This document shows positions 1-8,397 of a stretch of 64,000 nucleotides of DNA, piece by piece; the stretch's first letter is position 1, and each line of letters begins with the position of its first letter. The notes under the pieces are model-generated. The model searched no databases and was not told where the DNA came from. It was given only the letters and a program-made list of their open reading frames with translations. The stretch comes from Aureliella sp046290675 (GTDB lineage: Bacteria; Planctomycetota; Planctomycetia; Pirellulales; Pirellulaceae). The stretch covers positions 296,813 to 360,812 of the forward strand of contig JBKAHA010000008.1 in the NCBI GenBank assembly GCA_046290675.1, written 5' to 3'. The position numbers were made by a program, and so were the translations under genes.

Positions 1-97
1 CGAGTAACTCTGGCTGTCGCTGTCCGAAGAGATGCAACGCGATTGGGACAGCGATAGCTGCCAAACCGGCGATCAGGGACAGGTGCAAGAACGTCAT
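1..97 (-). CDS. BatA-type membrane protein, N-terminal fragment (cut by window edge)
   Basis: Only the first 32 codons lie in the window. Reading from the ATG at 97 gives MTFLHLSLIAGLAAIAVPIA followed by LHLFGQRQPELL. This is the N-terminal signature of BatA-domain (aerotolerance-type) membrane proteins: a short Phe/Leu-rich start, one membrane helix, then Pro-Ile-x-Leu-His-Leu. The complete BatA-like protein at 47597-49897 starts in the same style. It lies 106 bp downstream of a DUF58 gene and a MoxR gene on the same strand, the usual order in MoxR-VWA operons, where BatA-like proteins carry a VWA domain in the membrane. The rest of the protein is outside the window, so a VWA domain is inferred, not seen. 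The match is short but the context is strong. Confidence 0.7.
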   Translation of the reverse strand, partial: MTFLHLSLIAGLAAIAVPIALHLFGQRQPELL

Positions 98-203
98 TGT
101 CGATCAAGTTGAAAGTGTAGTTCGGCCGGCAGATCTACGCGGGGATGATGATTGAGTAGTGGCCATGGACCTTAGGCAAACACCTGAGGAGCCAACGTCG
201 TCA

Positions 204-1100
204 CTAGAAACGACTGCGCCGGCTGAGCAGGTATTCCATCAGTGCCTTGTCGTAAGGCATGCTCGTGTCGAGCGGCACGTAGTCGATTCGACTCTCGCTC
301 AATTCTTTGTCGAGTCTAGCGCGGAAATCTTGGATGGTCTTACGATACTCATCAGCTGCGTCGGCGGCACGCACGGGTTCTGTGGCTCCGCTCTCTGGGT
401 CTCGTAGCTGAACCATGCCTTGAAATGGAAACGTGACTTCTGCTTCGTCGAGCACGTGAAATACGATGACGTCGTGCCCGGCGTGACGCAAGTTGCGCAG
501 CGCTTTCAACATTGGCTCCTCCTCAGTCAGGAGGTCACTGAAAAGCATAACCAGACCTTTGGTTTTGAGCATGGCCGATAGTTGAGTCAATGAGCCAGCT
601 AAGTCGGTCTCACCTGCGACTTTTAGCTTCGTCAGTTGGCTCAGGATCGTTGGAATCTGACTGCGTCGACTTCGTGGCGGCACGCTGGCGCCTAGTTTCG
701 TGTCAAACGTGACCAAGCCAACGGGATCTTGTTGGCCGATCATCAGATAGGCGAGTGCGGCCGCGACACAAATGCAGTAGTCCAGTTTGGTCAGCTGCTG
801 CCGGTACGTGTAATCCATCGATCGGCTCAGATCGATTGCAAGGTAACCCGTGAGATTGGTCTCCGACTCAAACTTCTTGACGTAGTACTTTCCAGTTTTC
901 GCGTACGCAATCCAATCGATGTCTTTGGGGTCGTCTCCAGCGGTGTAGCGCCGGTGTTCGCTAAATTCGACACTAAACCCGTGGAAGGGACTTGCATGCA
1001 AGCCTTGTAAAAAGCCGCGGACGATCATTTTGGCGCGCAGGTCCAGCCGCTTGATCTGCGCTGCGAGCTCGGGTTTCAAGTATTGTTCAACGGCAACCAT
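204..1100 (-). CDS. DUF58 domain protein (VWA-like, MoxR-associated)
   Basis: A 298-residue soluble protein without a membrane segment. The DUF58 core is seen at about residues 40-62, where SVEFSEHRRYTAGDDPKDID matches the family pattern of E-F-x-x-R-x-Y-x-x-G-D-x-x-x-x-I-D-W. It is followed by a VWA-like fold whose metal-binding DxSxS motif is D90, S92, S94 (AIDLSRSM). DUF58 proteins are encoded beside MoxR AAA+ ATPases and are thought to act as their VWA partners. The gene is 99 bp downstream of the MoxR gene at 1200-2267 and precedes the BatA-like fragment at 1-97, so the three probably form one transcript. A second full DUF58 gene is at 49894-50808. Family assignment is firm; the substrate of the complex is unknown. 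Confidence 0.93.
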   Translation of the reverse strand: MVAVEQYLKPELAAQIKRLDLRAKMIVRGFLQGLHASPFHGFSVEFSEHRRYTAGDDPKDIDWIAYAKTGKYYVKKFESETNLTGYLAIDLSRSMDYTYRQQLTKLDYCICVAAALAYLMIGQQDPVGLVTFDTKLGASVPPRSRRSQIPTILSQLTKLKVAGETDLAGSLTQLSAMLKTKGLVMLFSDLLTEEEPMLKALRNLRHAGHDVIVFHVLDEAEVTFPFQGMVQLRDPESGATEPVRAADAADEYRKTIQDFRARLDKELSESRIDYVPLDTSMPYDKALMEYLLSRRSRF

Positions 1101-1199
1101 GCTGATGACTCTTGGGGTGTTCAGGACGATGTCCGAAAGCGGCCCGCGTTTCTGTTTGGCGACGGCGAATGCTCGACGGACGTCTTAGCCGGATATCGA

Positions 1200-2267
1200 C
1201 TACTTGGAACCTTCTTTTCCGCTGAACTTCGGAACCGCCGGTTCGGGAATTTCGTTGACGAGTCTTGCGATCACGTCTTCGCTCGACATTCCTTCGGCTT
1301 GGGCTTGGAAATTAGTGCTGACTCGGTGTCGGAGGACGGGAACCGCAACGGCTTTGATGTCCTCAATGGCGATACTGAACCGTCCGTCCATGGCCGCGAT
1401 GGCTTTTCCGCCATTGATTAAGAATTGTCCAGCTCGAGGACCGGCCCCCCAATCGACTAGCTCTTTTACGAACTTCGGTGTTGCTTCGTCGGCAGGTCGC
1501 GTCGCACGAACAAGATTCGCGACATATTTCACGACATAAGGGCTGACGGCAACGCTCTGAACGAGCTTCTGGATATTCAGGATCGCGCGAGCCGAGAGTA
1601 TCTTCCCAATTTCGGGTTTCTCGTTTTTTGTGGTTGCCAGCAGAATTTGTTCTTCTTCTTCAGCAGTGGGATAGCCGACTTTGATGTTGAACATGAACCG
1701 GTCGAGCTGGGCTTCAGGCAGTGGATAGGTGCCTTCTTGTTCAATCGGGTTCTGAGTTGCAATGGTGAAGAACGGTTCGGGGAGGTCATAGGTCTCCCGG
1801 CCGACCGAGACCTCGCGTTCCTGCATCGCTTGAAGCAATGCCGCTTGAGTTTTAGGCGGTGTCCGGTTGATCTCATCCGCCAACAAAATATTCGTGAAGA
1901 TGGGCCCCTCGACAAAGCGGAACTGTCGTCGGCCAGCCTCATCTTCATCGAGAACGTTGGTGCCCGTGATATCGGAAGGCATCAAGTCTGGCGTGAATTG
2001 AATCCGATTGAAGGACACATCGACGATGCGGGCCAATGAGCTCACCATCAGTGTCTTGGCTAGACCGGGCACACCCTCGAGCAGGCAGTGACCGCGCGTG
2101 AAGATGGCGGCAAGCAACTGCTCAATGACTTCTTCTTGTCCGATAACGACCTTGGCCAGCTCGGCTCGCATGGCATCGCGATGCTCGCGAAATTCACGGA
2201 GTAGGTCGCCAACGTTTTTCGGTTTGTTTGGTGCAGGTTTATTCGACACTGGGAAATCCGGAAACAC
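1200..2267 (-). CDS. MoxR family AAA+ ATPase
   Basis: A 355-residue AAA+ ATPase of the MoxR class. Walker A is GVPGLAKT at residues 65-72. Walker B with the DEIN signature (LLADEINRTPPKTQAALL) is near residue 130. The IATQNPIEQEGTYPLPEAQL stretch containing sensor 1, and the C-terminal lid region, are also present. MoxR ATPases are chaperone-like and work with VWA-domain proteins, here presumably the DUF58 protein and BatA-like protein downstream. The start shown is a GTG with no obvious Shine-Dalgarno sequence; a GTG six codons further in is an alternative. The gene is divergent from the secreted DUF4159 gene beginning at 2811. A paralogue is at 50912-51934. Confidence 0.95.
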   Translation of the reverse strand: MFPDFPVSNKPAPNKPKNVGDLLREFREHRDAMRAELAKVVIGQEEVIEQLLAAIFTRGHCLLEGVPGLAKTLMVSSLARIVDVSFNRIQFTPDLMPSDITGTNVLDEDEAGRRQFRFVEGPIFTNILLADEINRTPPKTQAALLQAMQEREVSVGRETYDLPEPFFTIATQNPIEQEGTYPLPEAQLDRFMFNIKVGYPTAEEEEQILLATTKNEKPEIGKILSARAILNIQKLVQSVAVSPYVVKYVANLVRATRPADEATPKFVKELVDWGAGPRAGQFLINGGKAIAAMDGRFSIAIEDIKAVAVPVLRHRVSTNFQAQAEGMSSEDVIARLVNEIPEPAVPKFSGKEGSK

Positions 2268-2810
2268 TTCGAATTAGGTACACGAAATGGCTGTTAGATA
2301 CATCTCAACCTGGGTACTCGGACCCTGCTCTATGGTAGCACGCCTGTCTCGGCTGCTGAGGTAAACTCGCCAGCAACAGCGATTCAAAGTCACAAAATGA
2401 CTTGGAGAATGTCCAGCGAAGTTATTTTGACTTGCGGGAAGTCGAAAAGCGGGGCTTCAGGGGAGTTGAGCCATGGGAGTCTGATAGGCTGCCGAGCCTG
2501 ATCCAGTAGTCGACAGGTGGGCCCAGCGGAAGTGAGCGAGCTTCACAGTCATCGTGGTAGAATTGACATTGTGACCCTGGCCGCGTTTTACTTTTGATGT
2601 AATCGATAAGATGCATCGGGCCAGAGACCCGCAAAACCGGATGGTTCGGCATAGCCGACGAGTATGTCACGAGTGCCCAATCTTGTTCGCGCGAACCGAT
2701 ACTGCGATGAAAAGTGAGCTTCCATGAAATCCGAATTGAGGACACGACGTTTCTGGAACTCGCTTGTTCGGCCGTTGTCGGCATTTAACCCAAGTCTTGC
2801 ACTTCCTGTG
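2268..2810. other. Divergent intergenic region between MoxR and DUF4159 genes
   Basis: This stretch of about 540 bp separates the divergent MoxR and toroid/DUF4159 genes and probably holds both promoters. Open frames on the minus strand around 2422-2821 have no recognisable domain, signal sequence or ribosome-binding site, and I do not call them genes. No repeat or clear hairpin terminator was seen. Confidence 0.5.
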
Positions 2811-5165
2811 ATGCGTTCCACGACCCAATTTGCTTACTTACTCGCGATACTGGTCGTTCTCATTCGCCCATGCTTTGCTCAGCAGCGTGATCGATGGGGT
2901 GCCATCGACGCTCAAAAAGTCGACAAAGCGATTCAGCGTGCGCAAACCTATCTTCTGGATGCGCAGCTAGGGGATGGTGGCTGGCCTGAATTCAAACAGT
3001 ATCCGCTCGGCGCGACGGGTCTCGTGACTCTGGCGCTGCTGACCAGTGGAATTGACCCCGAAGAGCGTCATATGGCGAAGGCGCTGCAAAGACTGAGCGG
3101 CGTTGAACTAAAGAAGACCTACACCGTTGCTGTGCAAACGATGGCACTTTGCACTGCGAACCCGCAAAAGTATTCGAACCTGATTCGTCGCAACGTGCGT
3201 TTCCTGGTCGAGACGCAGCTGGAGAGCGGTGGGTGGAACTACGATGGCGGCCCCGGTGATGCGGACGAATCCAACAGCCAGTTCGCGTTGCTTGCACTCC
3301 ACGAAGCACAACGAACGGGATTGAAGTTAAAGAATCCACAAATATGGTCAGATGTCTTCTCTCGATCCAAGCTCTATTGGGAACGCATCCAGGCCGACAA
3401 CGGAAGCTTTGGCTACCGCTCGGCGGGAACGCGAGGGAGTATGACTTGCGCGGGCATCGCTTCGTTAGTGATTGCTGGAGCACAAACCGATAGCTTGGAG
3501 AGTTCCGGTGATCCGAACATCGATTGCTGTGGATCGAATAACAACACCAAAGATCGAATCGAGCAAGGTTTAGACTGGCTGGGACGCAACTTTTCGGTTC
3601 GAAGTAATCCAGCTATGAGCGGCAATCGATACCACCTCTACTATTTGTACGCCCTCGAGCGCGTCGGTAGGTTGACTGGCCGTCGATTCATTGGCGAACA
3701 CGATTGGTATCGCGAAGGTGCATCCTACATCGTCAATGTGATGCAGGATCCGGTAACCGGTAAGTTCTCCGGCATTGCGATGGACGGCAACGAGTACATT
3801 GAAACGGCATTTGCTCTGCTCTTTCTCTCCAAGGGGAAGCGGCAAATCGTGATGAGTCGCTTGCAGTACAACAATGGGCAGGATCCCCTGGATTGGAATC
3901 ACCACTCCACAGCGGTCCAGCATCTTACGGCCCATACGGAACAAGCGTGGAAGCGTGATTTAGCCTGGCAGAACATCGATATTCGAAAGTCGCGACTCGA
4001 AGATCTGCTCGAAACTCCAGTTCTGTTTATTAGCGGTACCGGGAACCCGCGATTCTCGACACGGCAGAAGCTACTGCTCAAAGAGTATGTCGAAGAGCAA
4101 GGAGGTTTTATCTTCGTCGAAGGATGTAACCGCGATGGATGCCAGGGCCAAGAGTTTGAGAATTACATTCGCAAATTGGTCGTTGAGCTATTTGAACAAC
4201 CGCTAGAGCCGCTCTCACCGGATCATCCGATCTGGTATGCACAGGGACGTGTTCAGCCGGAAGGGTTACCCAAAGAGGATGCGAATATTTATGGCGTCCA
4301 AACTTGTTGCCGGTTGGGACTCGTCTACGTGCCTTACAGCCTCAGCTGTCGTTGGGAGCTGAATATGCCCTACGGTGCCAAACCAGACTACAGCGAGCGA
4401 GTGCAGCGAGACTTAGATACGGCAACTCTGATCGGCATGAACGTGCTCGCTTATGCGACGGGAAAAGAGCTGAAAGAGAAGCTCGACCGGGTTACGATCC
4501 TGGAAGAAGTCGTCGATCGAACACCGACAGAACGCGGAGTTTTCTTCTTGCCCAAGCTCAAGCATAACGCTGGTTTTGACGACGCGGGCAAATCAGTGAA
4601 GAATCTGATCGAATGGCTCAACGGAACAACCGAATTTCGCATGAGCAGCGAAAAACGATCCATCGCGATCACGGACTCGTCACTTCAAAAGTATCCTGTC
4701 GTCTACATGCATGGCCGCGGGGAACTGCGTCTCAGCCAAGGAGAACGCGATGCATTGAAAAGCTATCTGGAAAACGGGGGCTTCCTGATCGCAGACTCAA
4801 TTTGCGCGGATGATAGTTTTACCGAATCATTTCGCAGAGAAATGGAGCTCATCACGGGTAGCCCAATGGAACCTCTACCTCCGAGCCACCGTTTGTTGAG
4901 CGGCGAAGGTTTCCAAGGATTTAACATTCGGTCGGTCCGAGTCATTGATCCGGATCGCTCCGGCGACAACATCCTAGCGGCTACGCGACGTATTGCTCCT
5001 CGATTGGAATTTGCGCGAGTCGATCGCCAAGTCGCGGTGATCTTCTCACCGTTGGATTTGAGCTGTGCCCTGGAAAGCAAGCACTCGTTGCAATGCCGTG
5101 GCTACGTTCGTGAGGACGCGGCAAGGATCGGAATTAACATCATTCTGTATGCTCTGCTCGAGTAA
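2811..5165 (+). CDS. Secreted alpha/alpha-toroid protein with two DUF4159 domains
   Basis: The ATG at 2811 is chosen because it opens a signal peptide (hydrophobic run AYLLAILVVLI, then Cys-Phe-Ala-Gln); a longer frame from 2724 would add 29 residues of no signal character. The mature protein begins with squalene-cyclase/prenyltransferase-like repeats (residues about 35-360; motifs such as DGGWPEF, SGGWNYDGG and GSFGYR, and acidic patches). It continues with two copies of a DUF4159-type domain, about 390-550 and 595-784. Both copies share a V-x-Y-[VM] strand, an internal GG-F-[IL] segment, an L-S-C motif near the end (YSLSCRWEL and LDLSCALES), and a terminal I-G-[MI]-N-[VI]-L-x-Y-A element. 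In planctomycetes DUF4159 proteins are often encoded with MoxR/DUF58/BatA genes, as here. No enzymatic role can be assigned; the toroid may bind rather than catalyse. Confidence 0.85.
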   Translation: MRSTTQFAYLLAILVVLIRPCFAQQRDRWGAIDAQKVDKAIQRAQTYLLDAQLGDGGWPEFKQYPLGATGLVTLALLTSGIDPEERHMAKALQRLSGVELKKTYTVAVQTMALCTANPQKYSNLIRRNVRFLVETQLESGGWNYDGGPGDADESNSQFALLALHEAQRTGLKLKNPQIWSDVFSRSKLYWERIQADNGSFGYRSAGTRGSMTCAGIASLVIAGAQTDSLESSGDPNIDCCGSNNNTKDRIEQGLDWLGRNFSVRSNPAMSGNRYHLYYLYALERVGRLTGRRFIGEHDWYREGASYIVNVMQDPVTGKFSGIAMDGNEYIETAFALLFLSKGKRQIVMSRLQYNNGQDPLDWNHHSTAVQHLTAHTEQAWKRDLAWQNIDIRKSRLEDLLETPVLFISGTGNPRFSTRQKLLLKEYVEEQGGFIFVEGCNRDGCQGQEFENYIRKLVVELFEQPLEPLSPDHPIWYAQGRVQPEGLPKEDANIYGVQTCCRLGLVYVPYSLSCRWELNMPYGAKPDYSERVQRDLDTATLIGMNVLAYATGKELKEKLDRVTILEEVVDRTPTERGVFFLPKLKHNAGFDDAGKSVKNLIEWLNGTTEFRMSSEKRSIAITDSSLQKYPVVYMHGRGELRLSQGERDALKSYLENGGFLIADSICADDSFTESFRREMELITGSPMEPLPPSHRLLSGEGFQGFNIRSVRVIDPDRSGDNILAATRRIAPRLEFARVDRQVAVIFSPLDLSCALESKHSLQCRGYVREDAARIGINIILYALLE

Positions 5166-5260
5166 GCGCTACACTGATATTGCTTACAAATCGAGCATTA
5201 AAAAGAGCTCGTGTTTTCTAAGTCGGCTAACTCACTACATCGATCGAATTGACGACCTCC

Positions 5261-5659
5261 ATGGGGCAAGTTCCAGAGAAGTACTTACAAGCATTTGAGC
5301 AACTGCCGCTTTTGCGAGAGCGTGTTGCCAGTGTGCTTGAGGCCTTGCCGCCCGAAATCCTTGAGGATTTCCGAGCCGATCCAACTTTCGAAGTCGTTGT
5401 AGAGCAACGTGTTGCCGGCGGCGGCTCTAAGATGTTTATGAGCCTCCCACCGACAGCACAGGATGTAAGTCGCTGTGTGGTACTCAGGCAGAAATTGGAA
5501 CACGCGCCCGAGACATTCGCGCTCTACGTTATCGCACACGAGTTTGCCCACGCATTCCTTCGAAACGGCGGCTGGGGAAAGATCACTGACAAAGAAGAAG
5601 CTGCCGACGCCCTCGCCGAGAGTTGGGGCTATCGCAAACCCAAACTCCGCTGGTTTTAG
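5261..5659 (+). CDS. Small HEXXH putative metallopeptidase-like protein
   Basis: A 132-residue protein with no signal peptide. A zinc-peptidase motif HEFAH is at residues 93-97 in the context YVIAHEFAHAFLRNGGWG. It is followed about 14 residues later by EEAADALAESWGY, whose glutamates could supply the third zinc ligand, as in gluzincins and ImmA/IrrE-like minimal peptidases (pattern H-E-x-x-H ... E-x-x-A). The N-terminal 80 residues resemble nothing I know. A TTG four codons upstream (5249) is an alternative start; the ATG at 5261 is the more usual choice. The gene follows the DUF4159 gene by about 95 bp on the same strand and is convergent with the VWA gene downstream. Peptidase activity is inferred only from the motif. 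Confidence 0.75.
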   Translation: MGQVPEKYLQAFEQLPLLRERVASVLEALPPEILEDFRADPTFEVVVEQRVAGGGSKMFMSLPPTAQDVSRCVVLRQKLEHAPETFALYVIAHEFAHAFLRNGGWGKITDKEEAADALAESWGYRKPKLRWF

Positions 5660-5697
5660 ATTGTCGGGTAGGAATCGTTCAGTACGGGCCTTGATCT

Positions 5698-5750
5698 TTG
5701 TGGTTGGGCTCTGCGAGCCTGTGTTCCGGCCTCACAGAGGCCAACCACAA
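5698..5750. terminator. Long imperfect hairpin between convergent genes
   Basis: A 20-nt arm at 5698-5717 (TTGTGGTTGGGCTCTGCGAG) pairs with 5731-5750 at 18 of 20 positions, leaving a 13-nt loop. It lies between the ends of two convergent genes. It could be a bidirectional terminator or a dispersed REP-like element. The run of T residues expected of an intrinsic terminator is missing on both sides, so a repeat element is at least as likely. Confidence 0.6.
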
Positions 5751-5778
5751 CGCCTGGACTGCTACCGCAATCCAGGCG
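5751..5778. repeat. Second hairpin abutting the first
   Basis: CGCCTGGA (5751-5758) and TCCAGGCG (5771-5778) form a perfect 8-bp stem with a 12-nt loop, starting at the base after the 5698-5750 hairpin. Two adjacent hairpins suggest one composite element. Confidence 0.55.
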
Positions 5779-5805
5779 TGTCAATTTTCAATACATGCTT
5801 TCACG

Positions 5806-7008
5806 TTATGGCGTCTGTGCGAGTTCTTTGGATTCGCTGAAGCGATAGCCAAGGCTACTTGCTTGCTCGCGAATCGACTTGCGAAGGGCTTCGCCCCAGA
5901 CGACCTTACCCGTGCCCTGCTTCTGCAGCTCTCTCTCTAGGAACTGATGTCGAAGGCTGAGTGTATCGGCCATTCGACGTCGAACCGATTCGCGTTTGGC
6001 GATCATGGTTTCCATGTAATCTTCGCGATCACTCGGCGACAAGTCTTGGAGTACGGTGGGCATCTTCGCTTCAGGCATCGTTCCCAATTTGGCTTTGCCA
6101 CGTTGCATTGCGTCGACCAGATCGTGGTCGACGTGATGATAAAGGTGCCCAATCTTGGCCGACATCCGGGCCGCGAATGCATTGTCTGACATTTTGTCTG
6201 CATTGCGATCCTGTCGGCTCTGGTTGGTTGCCGCCTTATATGCCCCGTTGCCGAACCAAACGAAAGTCTCATTCATTTCGCGGTTCAGCTCTCGCATTTT
6301 GCCGTCATAGGGCGTCGCCACTTTCGGCAGGTGGTGGTTGTGATCAATAAATGACGCTTGGCCGCCTGCAATGGAAGCCGCTTTCTCCCACTGATCACGA
6401 CCTTCGTACTTCGTACCGCAGTAGATCGTGTTGACGAAAATTCGCCGGTTCTTCAGCATGGGGAGCGATTCGCCAAAAGTAATCGAGCCTTGGTCGAAGT
6501 ACTCGTTGCCAGCAAGGAAGATGGCACGGTAGACTCCCGGTTGCTCGCTCCAGCTTAAATTTTCCAATGCCGACTTTACTGCGGCCCCGCAGTACTCGTC
6601 GCCTCCGCTGACGTGCAAAGAAAACAAGCCACGTGAGACGTCATCTAAATTTTCCGTAAAGGGGATAATCTGACGGAGGCAATTGTTCTTCTTGGAAACT
6701 TGATCGGTTCCATATTGGTAGACTCCGATCTCCAGTCGAATTCGTTGATCTTCTAAGTTGGCAGTGGCCAGATCCTGGACAACGTTCCATAGCTGGTAAC
6801 GTGCCTGATCAACTAAGCCTTCCATCGATCCACTGGTGTCGAGTAGTAGAGCCAGTTGAACCAAGGGTTCGGAAGCCTGCTCATTGGACTCACTGCTGCT
6901 TGCTGTCGTTTTTGCGAATTCAGAAGGCATCTTGCGCGTGGGTTCTGCTCGCAAGCACGAAGCCGAAAGCGCCACCAATGCGAGTCCGGCGAGTGTTTGG
7001 TACTTCAT
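5806..7008 (-). CDS. Secreted VWA-domain protein
   Basis: A 400-residue exported protein. Residues 1-21 form a signal peptide ending near CLRA; the Cys at 18 gives only a weak lipobox. A von Willebrand factor A domain starts at about residue 50, with the DxSxS metal site at D57, S59, S61 (LLDTSGSMEG). It runs to about residue 230, and the C-terminal 150 residues are charged and helical. A good ribosome-binding site (AAAGGAG) precedes the ATG at 7008. The gene lies 28 bp downstream of the two-domain fasciclin gene on the same strand, so the pair may be co-transcribed, and both products are extracytoplasmic. Function is unknown; metal-dependent adhesion or protein binding is the family expectation. 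Confidence 0.88.
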   Translation of the reverse strand: MKYQTLAGLALVALSASCLRAEPTRKMPSEFAKTTASSSESNEQASEPLVQLALLLDTSGSMEGLVDQARYQLWNVVQDLATANLEDQRIRLEIGVYQYGTDQVSKKNNCLRQIIPFTENLDDVSRGLFSLHVSGGDEYCGAAVKSALENLSWSEQPGVYRAIFLAGNEYFDQGSITFGESLPMLKNRRIFVNTIYCGTKYEGRDQWEKAASIAGGQASFIDHNHHLPKVATPYDGKMRELNREMNETFVWFGNGAYKAATNQSRQDRNADKMSDNAFAARMSAKIGHLYHHVDHDLVDAMQRGKAKLGTMPEAKMPTVLQDLSPSDREDYMETMIAKRESVRRRMADTLSLRHQFLERELQKQGTGKVVWGEALRKSIREQASSLGYRFSESKELAQTP

Positions 7009-7036
7009 CGTTGTTTCTCCTTTCCGGCTTGTCCGC

Positions 7037-8191
7037 CTAGTGATTCAGTGCGTAGAAAGCCAAGTCAATGCCGTGGCGTAGTACCCAAGCACGTTCTTTT
7101 TCCGACATCTTCTCCTTGGCACGCTTCAGAGAGATCTGCAAAACGGCAGGTACTTCTTCTGGCAACATGTCGCCCTCAGCCACGATGCGTTTGCAAGTCG
7201 TCAGATAGAGATCGGCGCAGTCGTGGTAGTCACCGTGGTTGAATGCCTGAGCCCCTTTCCGTACGGTCGCTTCAAGCAGTTGTGTGGTACTAGTGACATT
7301 GAGCGTTGTTGGCATTAGGACTTCATCGATCACGTGGATGACGCCATTGGCAGCTTGAATGTCAGCTGCGACCAGCGAGGACTCATTGATGTTGATACCG
7401 TCTGCATTCAGCTGAATGGAAACTTCCTGGCCTTGCAGAGTCTTTGCCTTAGCTGCGTCGAGTGCCTGGTCGGCGTAAACGCGACCTGAAACGACGTGGT
7501 AAGTAAGAATGTTGATCAGCTGCTTGCGATTCTCTGGTTTCAGCAAGCTAGCTACCGTACCCTTGGGAAGCTTCTCGAACGCTTCGTCGGTCGGCGCGAA
7601 GACAGTAAAGGGTCCTTCGCTGCCAAGAGTCTCCGCTAATTCAGCCGTCGTGACAGCCGCGAGTAGGGTTTTGAACGTACCAGCTGAATCAGCGATTGCC
7701 GGAATCGTCTTTTCTTCTGGTAGCATGACGGAATCGATCACGTGAATCACCCCATTGTCACACTGAATATCGGTGATGATGACTTTCGATTCGTTGATTG
7801 TGAGGCGACCTAAATTGCTTTCGATTGACAACCTCTGGCCTTGTACGGTTGTGGCCGAATCAAGTGCAATGGCTTGCTTCGCTACCACCGATCCGGGCAC
7901 GACGTGATAGGTCAAGATTGATGCTAGCTTTGACTTGTTCTCAGGTTTCAGCAATGCATTGAGAGTTTTCTTGGGGAGCTTGCTGAACGCTTCATCCGTG
8001 GGCGCGAACACGGTGAAAGGGCCATCACCCTGTAAGGTTTCGACTAGGCCAGCTGCCTTCACCGCCGTGACCAACGTTTCGAATCCCTTTGTTTTTACTG
8101 CGGTTTCAACAATATCGGCAGCTCGGGCAACGGTTGTGGCTGCAAGTAGGCAGCACGTCACGGCAAGCATTTGAACGAATCTCAATCTCAT
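7037..8191 (-). CDS. Secreted protein with two fasciclin (FAS1) domains
   Basis: The ATG at 8191 is chosen over an upstream frame from 8242 because it has a Shine-Dalgarno sequence (GAGGAG, 7 nt away) and opens a clean signal peptide ending TTVARA. Two FAS1 domains follow, at about residues 25-155 and 160-290. Each has the H1 box GPFTVFAPTDEAF, the LTYHVV core strand and the H2-like VIHVID motif. A tail of about 95 residues, predicted helical and ending with RHGIDLAFYALNH, follows the second domain. FAS1 domains mediate adhesion in secreted and surface proteins. A single-domain FAS1 gene is at 54684-55190. The tail contains two Cys (YHDCADLYLTTC) and belongs to no domain I can name. Confidence 0.93.
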   Translation of the reverse strand: MRLRFVQMLAVTCCLLAATTVARAADIVETAVKTKGFETLVTAVKAAGLVETLQGDGPFTVFAPTDEAFSKLPKKTLNALLKPENKSKLASILTYHVVPGSVVAKQAIALDSATTVQGQRLSIESNLGRLTINESKVIITDIQCDNGVIHVIDSVMLPEEKTIPAIADSAGTFKTLLAAVTTAELAETLGSEGPFTVFAPTDEAFEKLPKGTVASLLKPENRKQLINILTYHVVSGRVYADQALDAAKAKTLQGQEVSIQLNADGININESSLVAADIQAANGVIHVIDEVLMPTTLNVTSTTQLLEATVRKGAQAFNHGDYHDCADLYLTTCKRIVAEGDMLPEEVPAVLQISLKRAKEKMSEKERAWVLRHGIDLAFYALNH

Positions 8192-8397
8192 CACAGGTCT
8201 CCTCGAAACAGTGTCAGTCTGATAATCGCGAAGCGAAGCCAATTTCGATTCGCTGCAATCTCATTCGTGGCGCTTGGTAAAGTAGATGCAGAATTCTGAG
8301 AGAATCTGTGCTCGTCCTTTCAAGCTTGAGCCCCGCAACGCTGGCTTTGACTGGTTCGAGTGAGTACGAACAACAATATCCCGACCGCTGAAACACG
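8192..8397. promoter_or_regulatory. Divergent intergenic region (fasciclin / ankyrin genes)
   Basis: About 200 bp separating two divergent genes, so it should contain both promoters. I could not point to a convincing -35/-10 or -24/-12 pair. Confidence 0.35.

Noticed and set aside
2422..2821. Two minus-strand open frames in the MoxR/DUF4159 gap
   Set aside because: No domain, signal peptide or ribosome site; they overlap the start region of the DUF4159 gene.
2811..3900. Squalene-hopene cyclase activity for the toroid proteins
   Set aside because: Repeat architecture is similar, but I could not find the DxDD catalytic motif in either toroid protein.
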